Below are positions 32,438 to 41,504 of a stretch of 64,000 nt of DNA, one piece after another. Numbering within the stretch: the first letter of the stretch is position 1; each line of letters begins with the position of its first letter. Made by a program: the position numbers and the translations under genes. Origin of the DNA: JACZST01 sp964195155 (GTDB taxonomy: Bacteria; Actinomycetota; Acidimicrobiia; Spongiisociales; UBA5794); NCBI GenBank assembly GCA_964195155.1, contig CAXMOP010000015.1, forward strand, positions 1 through 64,000, in the 5' to 3' direction. The notes under the pieces were generated by a model. It did not search any database and had not been told where the DNA came from. It was given only the letters and a program-made list of their open reading frames with translations.

Positions 32438-32992
32438 CTATGACGCCCGCTGGCGTCTCCGATAGGCGGCGACGTTCTCCCTGGTGGTGCAGGAGTCGGA
32501 GCAGTTGAGGCGGGAGCGATTGCGCGAAATGTCCACGAAGACGTCGTCGCATGTCGTAGATGCGCAGCGGCCGAATCGCTGAAACCCGCCTTCGATCAGC
32601 GCCGTGGTCAATCCCATGGCAGCCACCGCCCCCAGCCAGCGGGCCGCGCTGCCCCCCTCGGGTTCGTAGTGGAGATGAGGCCCTTCACCGTGGACACTCA
32701 CCCTTGGGGTCGCCGAGACGTCCATGAGCACGGCGTTGAGCGACGATGCCGCCTCCTGCTCGTCGGCCGCGGTGAACACCACCCGCAGCCGGGAGCGGAG
32801 GGCACGAACCTCGTGGAGGTCGCTATCCGAGAGGCGCCGGTCACCGCCGAACCAATCGCCGTCCCAAGCGTCGATGAAGGTCCCGATATCCTGCGGCGTC
32901 CGCAGCTGATCCTCGCCGCTCATCACGTCGATCGAGTTGATCAATGCCACGGCCATCCGCACCGGCTCGTCGCTGTAGTGGGAGAAATCCAT
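32438..32992 (-). CDS. CGNR zinc-finger transcriptional regulator (ABATE domain)
   Basis: The 184-residue protein has an N-terminal stress-sensing ABATE-type domain (about 1-130) and a C-terminal CGNR zinc finger (about 135-180) with the pattern FGRCASTTC ... RSRLNCSDSC. The CGNR tetrapeptide itself reads CTTR, but the four cysteines and the following NVAAYRRRQ helix are kept, so DNA binding is plausible. It is divergent from an EamA exporter, and the 73-bp space between them is the likely operator. Confidence 0.88.
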   Translation of the reverse strand: MDFSHYSDEPVRMAVALINSIDVMSGEDQLRTPQDIGTFIDAWDGDWFGGDRRLSDSDLHEVRALRSRLRVVFTAADEQEAASSLNAVLMDVSATPRVSVHGEGPHLHYEPEGGSAARWLGAVAAMGLTTALIEGGFQRFGRCASTTCDDVFVDISRNRSRLNCSDSCTTRENVAAYRRRQRAS

Positions 32993-33016
32993 GTGACTCG
33001 TTACGGGTCTCGGCGA

Positions 33017-33050
33017 TTAGTGTAATGTATGTAATCAGTATAGCCCATTA
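33017..33050. promoter_or_regulatory. AT-rich divergent operator/promoter between CGNR regulator and EamA transporter
   Basis: This is an AT-rich island in an otherwise GC-rich spacer. TGTAAT occurs twice in direct orientation with 9-bp periodicity (33021-33026, 33030-33035). On the minus strand TATACT (33037-33042 as AGTATA on plus) is a fair -10 for the regulator. Binding by the CGNR protein is inferred from position only. Confidence 0.5.
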
Positions 33051-33065
33051 CCGAAGGCCCTGCCG

Positions 33066-34115
33066 ATGGCGACGACGACATCCGCCGAATCCACAGAACG
33101 TGAGCCAACCGGCTCAACCTCCAGGAATGGACTCGTCATTGGTGCCGCCCTCGTCGCCGTCTACTTCATCTGGGGATCGACCTACCTGGCGATCCGGTTT
33201 GGTCTCGAGGGGTTCCCCCCGTTCCTGTTGAGCGCAATCCGCTTCCTGATCGCAGGCGGCATCCTGTACACCGTTCTTCGTCTCCGCGGAACTCCTGCTC
33301 CCAGCCGGCGTCACTGGTGGAATGGCGCCAGGGTGGGGGCACTGATGCTGGCGGGAGGCGTTGGGCTCGTCACCATCGCCGAGGACTTCGGCGTGGGCTC
33401 CGGTGTGGCGGCTACCGCGGTGGCGATAATTCCCCTGTGGGCGGCCCTGGTGAGCGGGCTGTTCGGCAAGTGGCCGTTGCGCCTGGAATGGGTGGGTCTC
33501 GTCGTCGGGTTCGCCGGCGTTTTGGTGCTGGCCCGGGAAGGCGATTTCGCATCCAACCCCCGCGGCTTGATCCTTCTGGTGATCGCCCCGATCCTGTGGT
33601 CGATTGGATCGGTGTGGGGATCACATCTTGATATGCCCCGGCCTGCCATGGCCACCGCCACCCAGTTGCTGGCCGGCGGAGCCGTCTTGGCGCTGCTCGC
33701 CGGCCTGTTCGGTGAGCGGATCACCGAGAATCCGTCCGCCTCCGCCTGGCTCGCCCTCGGCTACCTGATCGTGTTCGGCTCGATCATCGCCTACACCGCC
33801 TACGTCTACCTGCTCCGCACCGTTCGTCCGGCGCTTGCCACCAGCTACGCCTATGTCAACCCGGTGGTGGCCGTGGCGCTCGGCGTGACCCTGGGCGCCG
33901 AGATTCTCACGGGTCCGGCCTTCATCGCTCTGCCCCTGATCCTGGCCGGCGTTGGGCTGGCCGCGGCAGCACCAGGGCGTTCCCGACGAGAGCGAGACCA
34001 ACGGTCGCTCAGCAGTGCTCCTGATGAGGACGGCGGAAATATCTCCAAAGACATCGTGTCCTCTCCCAAGGAGTCATCTGACGCTGAGGCGTATTGCGCC
34101 GACGACGCCGCGTGA
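33066..34115 (+). CDS. EamA/DMT-superfamily transporter
   Basis: The 349-residue membrane protein has ten predicted helices in two EamA repeats: AAYFIWGSTYLAIR-like FIWGSTYLAIRFGLE at 35-50 and a second repeat from about 160. The first helix motif and length match YedA/RhaT-like exporters of amino acids or metabolites. About 45 charged residues follow the last helix. The substrate is unknown. It is controlled, by position, by the divergent CGNR regulator and is followed by a terminator. Confidence 0.9.
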   Translation: MATTTSAESTEREPTGSTSRNGLVIGAALVAVYFIWGSTYLAIRFGLEGFPPFLLSAIRFLIAGGILYTVLRLRGTPAPSRRHWWNGARVGALMLAGGVGLVTIAEDFGVGSGVAATAVAIIPLWAALVSGLFGKWPLRLEWVGLVVGFAGVLVLAREGDFASNPRGLILLVIAPILWSIGSVWGSHLDMPRPAMATATQLLAGGAVLALLAGLFGERITENPSASAWLALGYLIVFGSIIAYTAYVYLLRTVRPALATSYAYVNPVVAVALGVTLGAEILTGPAFIALPLILAGVGLAAAAPGRSRRERDQRSLSSAPDEDGGNISKDIVSSPKESSDAEAYCADDAA

Positions 34116-34145
34116 GTTGGGAGTGACCCGGGCCCAACGGTCGCC

Positions 34146-34173
34146 GTCTTACCCACAGAAGTGCGGGTAAGAC
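34146..34173 (+). terminator. Intrinsic terminator after the EamA gene
   Basis: GTCTTACCC (34146-34154) pairs perfectly with GGGTAAGAC (34165-34173) around a 10-nt loop, followed by GATTTTG. This is a short but good rho-independent terminator. Confidence 0.75.
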
Positions 34174-34190
34174 GATTTTGTCATTTACCA

Positions 34191-34215
34191 AAGCCTCAAC
34201 CCATGATCGAGGCTT
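34191..34215. terminator. Second hairpin in the EamA-lhr spacer
   Basis: AAGCCTC (34191-34197) and GAGGCTT (34209-34215) form a 7-bp stem, followed by a few T. Downstream to 34300 there is only a C-rich tract (CCCC runs at about 34265-34296), with no gene. Confidence 0.45.
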
Positions 34216-34356
34216 TCCCGAGATACCGTGTGGTTAAGCGGATCGCGGCCCTCACCCACCGCCTGACCCCTCCCCCCTAACCCCCCTCCCCCCCTAATAC
34301 CAGCCCGCGGAATGCGCGGGAACCGCGATCCCGGGATAGCCGTCACCCTCGGCCGG

Positions 34357-34362
34357 TACCCT
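34357..34362 (+). promoter_or_regulatory. lhr: -10 element fixing the lhr start
   Basis: TACCCT ends 6 nt before GTG 34369. This spacing matches other leaderless genes in the window and supports the GTG over the in-frame ATG at 34312. Confidence 0.55.
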
Positions 34363-34368
34363 GTCGTC

Positions 34369-37300
34369 GTGGACGCACTCGACGGCTTTTCCGACGCCAC
34401 CAAGACGTGGTTCGCTTCGGCGTTCGTCGCGCCCACCGCGGCGCAGGTCGATGGCTGGCCGGCGATCGCATCGGGAAGCCACACCCTCATCCACGCCCCG
34501 ACCGGCTCGGGAAAGACGCTCGCTGCGTTCCTCTGGGCACTCGACCGTCTCGGGCAGGAGCCCACGCCTCCCGAGCGCGAGCGCTGCCGCGTCCTCTATA
34601 TCTCCCCGCTGAAAGCGCTGGCGCACGATATCGACCGCAACCTCCGAACTCCGCTCGCCGGTATCCGCCTCGCCGCTCAACGACTCGGCGTCGAGTCGCC
34701 GGAAATCTCGACCGGGATGCGCACCGGTGACACCCCCCAGCGCGACCGACAGGCAATGCTCCGTCACCCGCCCGACATCCTGATCACCACGCCGGAGAGC
34801 CTGTACCTGATGCTCACCTCTCGGGCTCGCGAGATCCTCGCGTCGGTGCGTTGGGTGATCATCGATGAGATCCATTCGATCGCCGGATCCAAGCGCGGCA
34901 CGCATCTGGCCATCAGCCTGGAGCGCCTGGCGGCGATCACCGATGTCGAGCCGCAGCGTATCGGCCTGTCGGCAACCCAGCGCCCCCTGGAGGACATCGC
35001 AGCGTTTCTCGGCGGCGGCATCCCCGATGGGGATCGCTGGACGCCGAGGCCGGTCAACATCGTGGACGCGCCCCGAGACAAGGCCCTCGATATCGAGATC
35101 GTGGTCCCGGTCGCCGACATGACCAAACCGGAGCTGACCGTGGCTCCCGATGGCGACGACCCCGAAAACCCGGCGCGGCGATCGATCTGGCCCGCCGTGT
35201 ATCCAAGATTGCTCGACCTGCTGGCAGAACATCGCTCGACGATCTTCTTCGTCAACTCTCGCGGTCTGGCCGAACGGCTTGCCGCCGAATTGAACCGCCT
35301 CGCCGACGACGAAGTCGTCAGGTCCCACCATGGATCGGTGTCGCGCGAGCAGCGCATCGAGATCGAGGACCGGCTCAAGAGCGGCGACCTGCGCGGTGTC
35401 GTTGCCACCTCGACACTCGAGCTGGGAATCGACATGGCAGCGGTCGACCTGGTGGTACTCGTCGAGTCGCCGTCCTCGGTAGCCAGCGGGCTCCAGCGCG
35501 TGGGCAGGGCCGGGCACCAGGTCGGAGCACCGTCGGTGGCGAAGGTCTTCCCCAAGCATCGTGGCGACCTGCTCGAGACGGCGGTGGTCGTCGAGCGGAT
35601 GTATGCCGGGGCCATCGAGGAGACCTCGATACCGCAGAACCCCCTCGACGTCCTTGCCCAGCAGATCGTCGCCATCGCTGCGGACGCCACGGTTGCGGTC
35701 GACGATCTCTACGACCTGGTCAGGCGATCGATGCCGTACCGCGACCTGGGCCGGGGTGTCTTCGACTCGGTGCTCGACATGCTCGCCGGCCGCTATCCGT
35801 CGGACGAGTTTGCCGAGCTTCGCCCGCGCATCATTTGGGATCGTGTCGCCGGGACCATCGAAGGCAGACGCAACGCGCGGATGCTTGCCGTCACCAATCC
35901 GGGGACCATTCCGGATCGCGGCCTTTACCGGGTCGTCCTGCCCGACGGGGGCCGCGTCGGCGAGCTCGACGAAGAGATGGTCTACGAGTCCCGACCCGGC
36001 GACACCATTGTGCTCGGCACCTCGTCGTGGCGTGTCGACGACATCACCCACGACCAGGTCGTCGTCTCCCCTGCCCCTGCCAGCTCCAATGCCCGGCTCC
36101 CCTTCTGGCACGGCGATGCCCCCGGCCGGCCGCTCGAACTGGGCCGGGCCGTCGGAGCATTCATCCGCACCATCGGGGGCATGGACCAACAAACCGCCAT
36201 CAACACCCTCATCGAGCAGTACCGGCTCGATCCGTGGGCCGCCTCCAACCTCGCTGGTTTCATCGAGGAGGAGCGAGCGGCCACCGGTGTGCTGCCGACC
36301 GATCGCACGATTGTTGTCGAGCGCTTCCGAGATGAGATCGGCGACTGGCGCGTCGCCGTGCTGACGCCTTTCGGGGCAAGGGTTCATGCGCCGTGGGCGC
36401 TTGCCGCGCGCCACCGGTACCGGGAGCGTCACGGCACCGCGGTCGACATGATCTGGGCGGACGACGGCATCCTCTTCCGCTTCCCGGACGTCGACGAACC
36501 GCCCGACACCCAGGAGCTGCTCATTGAACCCGAGGAGATCGAGGAAACCCTGCTCGCCGAGGTCGCAGACTCGGCCTTGTTCGCCTCGCGGTTTCGAGAG
36601 GCCGCGGCGCGATCGCTGCTGCTGCCAAAGCGCCGGCCCGGGACGAGGACGCCGCTGTGGCAGCAGCGCAGAAGAGCGGCAAGCCTCCTCGAGGTGGCGA
36701 AGAAGCACGGGACCTTTCCCGTGGTGCTCGAGACCTACCGCGAGGTGTTGCAGGACCATTTCGACCTTCCCGCGCTCAACGAGGTCCTCAGCGATGTGAG
36801 CCGCCGGCGCACTCGTGTGGCCCAGGTCGACCTGGCGGGGCCGAGCCCCTTCGCTTCGTCGCTCACCTTCGACTTCGTGGCCGCATTCATGTACGAGTAC
36901 GACGCTCCGGTCGCCGAGCGACGGGCGATGGCCCTCACCCTCGATCGCAGCCTGCTGGCCGAACTGCTCGGCGAGCCCGCATTTCGGGATCTGCTCGACG
37001 CCGAGGTCATCGGCTCGGTCGAAGACGAGCTGCAGCACCGCTCGGACGAGCGTCGCGCGAGATCCCAGGACGGGCTGCACGATCTGCTCCGCGACCTCGG
37101 ACCGCTCCCGGCCGGGGAGATCGCCGAGCGGACGACCAGCCCCGGTGACGCGGCGGCTTGGCTCGCATCGCTCGAGCAATCGGGCCGGATCATCGCAGTC
37201 ACGATCTCCGGTGAACCGCGGTTCGCCGCCATCGAAGATGCCTCCCGGCTGCGCGACGCGGTCGGCGTGGCGATCCCGCAGTCGGTCCCGCAGGCGTTCC

Positions 37301-38739
37301 TCGATCCAGTGTCGGACCCGACCGGCGATGTCGTTGCCCGCTACGCACGAACGCACGGGCCATTCGCCGCTTCCGACGCCGCCGCCTCGGTTGGCCTCCC
37401 CATCGGTGTCGTCGACGAGGTCCTCCGCCGTCTCGAGGCCGAGAATCGGGTAGCCGGGGGCGCCTATCGCCCCGGCGGGCGGGAGCACGAATGGGTCGAC
37501 GTCGAGGTCCTGCGCAGGATCAGAAGGCGCAGCCTTGCCGTGCTCCGCTCCGAGGTCGAGGCCGTCGAGCCGAGCGCCCTCGGCCGGTTCGTTCCGGCCT
37601 GGCAGCAGATCGGGCTCAGGCGATCGGGCGCAGACCACATCGACCAGATCGTCGGTCAGCTGCGCGGGGCAGCCGTGCCCGCCTCGATCCTCGAGTCCGA
37701 CGTGCTCGCAGACCGCTCCGCTACCGCGGGCATCGACTCGCTGCTCGCCAGTGGCGATCTGGTCTGGGTGGGGAGAGGGCCTCTCGGCGCGCGCGATGGC
37801 CGGATCGCGCTCTATCCCCGCCAGCAGGTGCCGCTGCTGCTGAGCCAGGTGCCCGAAGAGCTCCCGGACGGTCCGCTCCACCAAGTGATCCGGACCCGGC
37901 TCGACGACCATGGTGCTTCCTTCTTCGCCGACCTCTACCAGGCTTCAGGCGGCGGCAACCCGGACGATGTTCTCGACGCACTGTGGGATCTCGTCTGGTC
38001 CGGCGAGGTCACCAATGACACCCTCGCCCCGGTGCGAGCGTTTGTATCGGGCCGTTCCCGGGCGCGAACGAATCGGCGCACGCCGCTCGCCTCCGCCGCA
38101 CCACCGGCAGCCACGGGCCGTTGGTATCGAACCAGCGAGCTGGAGGGGGCGACACCGTCCACCGAGGCCCGGGCCACCGCTCTCGCCGAAATGCTTCTCG
38201 ATCGCCACGGCATCGTGACCAGGGGCCTTGCCCTCGCCGAAGGCATCGTTGGTGGGTTCTCGACGCTCTACCCGGTGTTCTCGGCGATGGAGGATGCAGG
38301 ACGGGTCAGGCGCGGATACTTCATCGAAGGACTTGGCGGAGCGCAGTTCGGGCACCCCGGCGCCATCGATCGTCTCCGATCGACCACCGATACCGGGATC
38401 ATGGTGATGGCGGCGGCGGACCCTGCCAACCCGTACGGCGCCGCGATCGGCTGGCCCGACCACCACGCATCGCGGCCGGCGAGACGGGCCGGTGCTCACG
38501 TCGTGCTCAGCGACGGTGCACTGGTCGCCTACGTGGAGCGGGGTGGTCGCAGCGCCCTCGCCTTCACCGATGACCCGGCAACCTTCGCAACCGCCCTTGC
38601 CGCGGTGGCACCACGGCACCGCCGGATGACCCTCGAACGCATTGACGGCGACAGTGCGTCGGGATCGCGGTGGGGTGATCCCCTCGCTACCGAAGGCTTC
38701 GTCCGGGGCTACAAGGGATTGACGTTCGAGTCCCGGTGA
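34369..38739 (+). CDS. lhr: Lhr-type superfamily 2 helicase
   Basis: Lhr is a large 3'-5' ssDNA-dependent helicase linked to DNA repair in mycobacteria. The 1456-residue protein has two RecA domains with Walker A (PTGSGKT, about 44-50), the DEIH box at 166-169 in IIDEIHSIAGSKRGTH, and motifs V/VI (TLELGIDMAAVDLV, QRVGRAGHQVG). A winged helix, the Lhr-core domain and a long C-terminal extension to about 1456 follow, full-length for this family. GTG 34369 is chosen because of the -10 directly upstream. Unlike mycobacteria, no nei-type glycosylase is adjacent. Confidence 0.95.
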   Translation: MDALDGFSDATKTWFASAFVAPTAAQVDGWPAIASGSHTLIHAPTGSGKTLAAFLWALDRLGQEPTPPERERCRVLYISPLKALAHDIDRNLRTPLAGIRLAAQRLGVESPEISTGMRTGDTPQRDRQAMLRHPPDILITTPESLYLMLTSRAREILASVRWVIIDEIHSIAGSKRGTHLAISLERLAAITDVEPQRIGLSATQRPLEDIAAFLGGGIPDGDRWTPRPVNIVDAPRDKALDIEIVVPVADMTKPELTVAPDGDDPENPARRSIWPAVYPRLLDLLAEHRSTIFFVNSRGLAERLAAELNRLADDEVVRSHHGSVSREQRIEIEDRLKSGDLRGVVATSTLELGIDMAAVDLVVLVESPSSVASGLQRVGRAGHQVGAPSVAKVFPKHRGDLLETAVVVERMYAGAIEETSIPQNPLDVLAQQIVAIAADATVAVDDLYDLVRRSMPYRDLGRGVFDSVLDMLAGRYPSDEFAELRPRIIWDRVAGTIEGRRNARMLAVTNPGTIPDRGLYRVVLPDGGRVGELDEEMVYESRPGDTIVLGTSSWRVDDITHDQVVVSPAPASSNARLPFWHGDAPGRPLELGRAVGAFIRTIGGMDQQTAINTLIEQYRLDPWAASNLAGFIEEERAATGVLPTDRTIVVERFRDEIGDWRVAVLTPFGARVHAPWALAARHRYRERHGTAVDMIWADDGILFRFPDVDEPPDTQELLIEPEEIEETLLAEVADSALFASRFREAAARSLLLPKRRPGTRTPLWQQRRRAASLLEVAKKHGTFPVVLETYREVLQDHFDLPALNEVLSDVSRRRTRVAQVDLAGPSPFASSLTFDFVAAFMYEYDAPVAERRAMALTLDRSLLAELLGEPAFRDLLDAEVIGSVEDELQHRSDERRARSQDGLHDLLRDLGPLPAGEIAERTTSPGDAAAWLASLEQSGRIIAVTISGEPRFAAIEDASRLRDAVGVAIPQSVPQAFLDPVSDPTGDVVARYARTHGPFAASDAAASVGLPIGVVDEVLRRLEAENRVAGGAYRPGGREHEWVDVEVLRRIRRRSLAVLRSEVEAVEPSALGRFVPAWQQIGLRRSGADHIDQIVGQLRGAAVPASILESDVLADRSATAGIDSLLASGDLVWVGRGPLGARDGRIALYPRQQVPLLLSQVPEELPDGPLHQVIRTRLDDHGASFFADLYQASGGGNPDDVLDALWDLVWSGEVTNDTLAPVRAFVSGRSRARTNRRTPLASAAPPAATGRWYRTSELEGATPSTEARATALAEMLLDRHGIVTRGLALAEGIVGGFSTLYPVFSAMEDAGRVRRGYFIEGLGGAQFGHPGAIDRLRSTTDTGIMVMAAADPANPYGAAIGWPDHHASRPARRAGAHVVLSDGALVAYVERGGRSALAFTDDPATFATALAAVAPRHRRMTLERIDGDSASGSRWGDPLATEGFVRGYKGLTFESR

Positions 38740-38752
38740 TTCCTCTGGCAGG

Positions 38753-38758
38753 TACGCT
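38753..38758 (+). promoter_or_regulatory. -10 element for the 38765 gene
   Basis: TACGCT ends 6 nt before GTG 38765, directly after the lhr stop, so the small gene can be expressed apart from lhr. Confidence 0.5.
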
Positions 38759-38764
38759 GGTGGG

Positions 38765-39175
38765 GTGGACGATGACCGGACCCTGTCTGTTGATGAGGCT
38801 CTCTCGGAAATCGCCGCGATCACCGAACAGCTCGACGCCATGGGACCCGGAGATCCGGGTCGGAGCGGGCTCATCGCCCGCCGAGATGAACTGCGCCGAT
38901 CGGCCCGGGACGCCTCCGCAGCCTCACGCCCTGAGGACACGCTCCGCTACGAGCTCGACCAGGCGCATCGCGGTCTCTCCGACCTCGAGGCCAGAGCCCT
39001 CGAACGGTCCAAGTCGGAGAGACGTACGTTCCGTTGGATCAACGACCCGAATTCCGAATCGAACCGCATCAACCAGATGCTGGAGGATCAGGATCAGGCA
39101 GCACGACTCCAGCTCGAACGGCGAATCGGAGAGATCGAGGCCCAGCTCGGAGAGTACGGCGCGACCGGCAACTAG
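38765..39175 (+). CDS. Small coiled-coil protein of unknown function
   Basis: The 136-residue protein is almost entirely helical and charged, with two heptad-rich stretches (about 8-55 and 95-130). No signal peptide, membrane helix or known motif is visible; RRTFRWINDPNSESNRI in the middle breaks the coils. The GTG start lies 25 bp after lhr. Its TAG stop is the first TAG of MITE-like copy 3. The role is unknown. Confidence 0.72.
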   Translation: MDDDRTLSVDEALSEIAAITEQLDAMGPGDPGRSGLIARRDELRRSARDASAASRPEDTLRYELDQAHRGLSDLEARALERSKSERRTFRWINDPNSESNRINQMLEDQDQAARLQLERRIGEIEAQLGEYGATGN

Positions 39176-39283
39176 GAGGATGCTGAGCAATCCTCCGGCG
39201 GGCCGATGCGCCGGGAGCATCCGAGTCACAACACGCGAGCGAGCGGCGGCCCATGGCAATTGTCATTGTTCAGCATCCTCCTA
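39173..39283 (-). mobile_element. MITE-like element, copy 3
   Basis: The 111-bp element has near-perfect 19-bp inverted ends: TAGGAGGATGCTGAGCAAT (39173-39191) and ATTGTTCAGCATCCTCCTA (39265-39283), one mismatch. Relative to the other copies the interior lies inverted. Its first TAG is the stop of the coiled-coil gene. Confidence 0.85.
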
Positions 39284-39311
39284 GGCGCGACACCTGCCGT
39301 GGCACCCGCTG

Positions 39312-40508
39312 ATGGCGATACCCAGTTTGCACATCCGTCCCGGCCACCCCGACTTCCTCGACCTGCCGTGGCAGCTGCCGATCGACGAGTGGCAGGGCGG
39401 CCGCCTCGTCGACATGCCCACCGGTGTGCATCGCCATCCGATCGTGTTCGCGGCGTACAACGACGCCATCTACGCCATCAAAGAGCTGAATGCCGGGCTG
39501 GCCGAGCACGAATTCGAGACCCTGCGCACTCTCGAGGGCCGTACCGCGCGCAGCGCCAAACCGGCCGGCCTGGTCAAGCGTCCGTGGCTCGACCCGAGTG
39601 AGGAGGGAGCCGGAGCGGTCATCACCCGGTATGTCGACTACGCGTTCCCTTACCGCGAGCTGATATCAGGTGCCGGCTTCGGGGGACGCCGGGACCAGAT
39701 GCTCGACGCATTCGCTGGCCTCCTGGTCGAGCTGCACCTCGCCGGGTGCTTCTGGGGTGACTGCTCACTGTCGAATGTGCTGTACCGCTTCGACGCCGGT
39801 GCCATCGAGACGATCATGGTCGACGCCGAGACCGCCAGCCTGTACGACTCGATCAGCGATGGACGCCGTCGCCACGACCTGGAGATCATGGAGGAGAACC
39901 TGGCCGGCGGCATGGCCGATATCGCGGCGGCCGCCGGCGAGGGTCTCGACCAGGCCGACCTCGAGATCGGCATCGACATCACCAAACGCTACGAGGGTCT
40001 CTGGGAGGAGCTCAATGATGACCTCGTGATCGCGCCCAGCGAGCGCTACCTCATCCGCCGGCGAATCGAGCGGCTGAACGATCTCGGGTTCGCCGTCGAC
40101 GACATCGACGTCGTCCCCGACGGCACCGACAATCGAGTGCGGATCAGCGTGTGGGTTGGCGGACGGGCCTTCCACGCCAACCGGCTGCGCGAGCTCACCA
40201 GCATCGAGGCCTCGGAGAACCAGGCGAGGCACATCCTCTCCGACCTCGCCCGCCACGAAGCCCGCCACGGCCGATTCGACTCGCCTGCCGGCAAGACCGT
40301 CACGATCATGCAATGGCGTGCCGAACGGTTTGAGCCATTCACCCAGCGAATCTCCGAACTCCGACCAGGATTCAACCCCGTGCAGGGCTACACCGACTTC
40401 CTCAACTACCGCTACCAGCGGGCGGTCGAGGCCGGCCACGATGTCGAAAGTCAAGCGACGTTTGACGCCTGGCTCCACGCCGGCATGCCCGGGTTCCAAC
40501 CCCAGTGA
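39312..40508 (+). CDS. DUF4032-domain protein with kinase-like fold
   Basis: The 398-residue protein matches DUF4032 proteins of actinobacteria. The N-terminal half has protein/LPS-kinase-like features: a lysine in AIYAIKELNAGLAEHEF (beta3-Lys and helix-C Glu style), HLAGCFWGDCSLSNVLYR resembling an HxD...N catalytic loop with GDCSLSN, and IMVDAETASL resembling the DFG-like metal site. The C-terminal half (about 215-398) is the DUF4032 part. Phosphotransfer is plausible from the fold, but neither activity nor substrate is known. It converges with an SDR gene. Confidence 0.83.
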   Translation: MAIPSLHIRPGHPDFLDLPWQLPIDEWQGGRLVDMPTGVHRHPIVFAAYNDAIYAIKELNAGLAEHEFETLRTLEGRTARSAKPAGLVKRPWLDPSEEGAGAVITRYVDYAFPYRELISGAGFGGRRDQMLDAFAGLLVELHLAGCFWGDCSLSNVLYRFDAGAIETIMVDAETASLYDSISDGRRRHDLEIMEENLAGGMADIAAAAGEGLDQADLEIGIDITKRYEGLWEELNDDLVIAPSERYLIRRRIERLNDLGFAVDDIDVVPDGTDNRVRISVWVGGRAFHANRLRELTSIEASENQARHILSDLARHEARHGRFDSPAGKTVTIMQWRAERFEPFTQRISELRPGFNPVQGYTDFLNYRYQRAVEAGHDVESQATFDAWLHAGMPGFQPQ

Positions 40509-40531
40509 TGGCCGCTGGATCGACCCAAATC

Positions 40532-40585
40532 CGCGTACCCAGGGTTCCCAGCGTCATATAGCCGCTCCAGAACCCTGGGTACGCG
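40532..40585. terminator. 16-bp perfect inverted repeat between convergent genes
   Basis: CGCGTACCCAGGGTTC (40532-40547) and GAACCCTGGGTACGCG (40570-40585) are perfect complements around a 22-nt loop. No T-run follows on either strand, so it may act as a two-way structured end for the DUF4032 and SDR transcripts. Confidence 0.55.
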
Positions 40586-40595
40586 TCCTGGTGAG

Positions 40596-40635
40596 TTTGC
40601 GCCGGCACGCTGGAGGATTGTTCAACACCGTCCTA
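40596..40635 (+). mobile_element. MITE-like element, copy 4 (right end only)
   Basis: GGCACGCTGGAGGATTGTTC and the terminal ACACCGTCCTA match the right end of copies 1 and 6. The last CTA (40633-40635) is, on the minus strand, the TAG stop of the SDR gene. Confidence 0.78.
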
Positions 40636-41406
40636 GAACGAGAGGCCGGCCGACGGCGCAGCCCCAAGCGCTCCCCCGTCGACGGGCAGGACCACCCCCG
40701 TGATCCATGCTGCGGCATCCGAGGCGAGGAAAGCAATGGCATTCGCCACGTCGGCCGGCTCGCCGATGCGCTGCAGTGGATGCGCGGCCGCAACTTGTTC
40801 CTCGACGCCATCCCAGAGCAGGGCGGAGAGCCGGGTTCGAACCACCGACGGCGCGACCGCGTTCACCCGCACCCCGGGCGCCATCTCGAGAGCGAGTTGA
40901 TAGGTGAGGTAGATGAGGGCAGCCTTTGACGTGTTGTAGGCACCGAAGGCCGCACTGGGACGCACCCCGCCGACCGAGGCAACGTTGACGATTGCGCCGC
41001 CGTGTTCCTTCATCGACTGGTTCCACACCTCACGCGACCAGACGACCGGGCCTCGCTGGTTGACCGCCCACGTCTTGTCGAGCGCCCCGAGGTCGACGTC
41101 GGACAGCATCCCGGGGGCGGGGTTGGTGCCGGCGTTGTTGACCAGGATGTCCACCTTCCCGAACCGCTCGACCGTCTGCTCAACCGCGCTCGAGGCCGCG
41201 TCATCGTCGTCGGCGCGCGCCTCGAGCAGCAGCAGCCGATCGCTCGCGTCCAAGCGCGCCGCGGCTTCATCGAGGTTCGGCTGCTTCCGAGAGGTGATGG
41301 CCACCCCGGCGGCTCCGGATCCGAGCAGCAGTCGGGCGGTGGCCTCACCGATGCCGCGGGTTCCTCCGGTGATGAGCGCTACCGAGCCTTCAAACCTGAT
41401 GTCCAT
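40633..41406 (-). CDS. Short-chain dehydrogenase/reductase
   Basis: The 257-residue classical SDR has TGGTRGIG (13-20) for NAD(P) binding, NNAG near 90, the catalytic Ser in NVASVGG, and YNTSK (Tyr and Lys). GEPADVANAIAFLASD and the PVDGG end are typical of the FabG-like group. The Arg after the glycine motif suggests NADP(H). The substrate is unknown. The ATG at 41406 follows GAGGAGG. The stop codon lies inside a MITE-like end. Confidence 0.9.
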   Translation of the reverse strand: MDIRFEGSVALITGGTRGIGEATARLLLGSGAAGVAITSRKQPNLDEAAARLDASDRLLLLEARADDDDAASSAVEQTVERFGKVDILVNNAGTNPAPGMLSDVDLGALDKTWAVNQRGPVVWSREVWNQSMKEHGGAIVNVASVGGVRPSAAFGAYNTSKAALIYLTYQLALEMAPGVRVNAVAPSVVRTRLSALLWDGVEEQVAAAHPLQRIGEPADVANAIAFLASDAAAWITGVVLPVDGGALGAAPSAGLSF

Positions 41407-41504
41407 CCGACCTCCTCAGGCGGCGAGCGTACTGCGAGCCGCCTCGGGACACTGCCCCGCTGCCGCCGGGAGAGGACACTGCCGGCCGCTCCAGCCGCTC
41501 GGGG

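Noticed and set aside
34294..37911. A 1205-codon open frame on the minus strand opposite the Lhr helicase gene
   Set aside because: It mirrors the third-position GC bias of lhr, has an Arg/Asp/Gly-rich low-information translation, and shows no recognisable domain. The plus-strand frame encodes a complete helicase.
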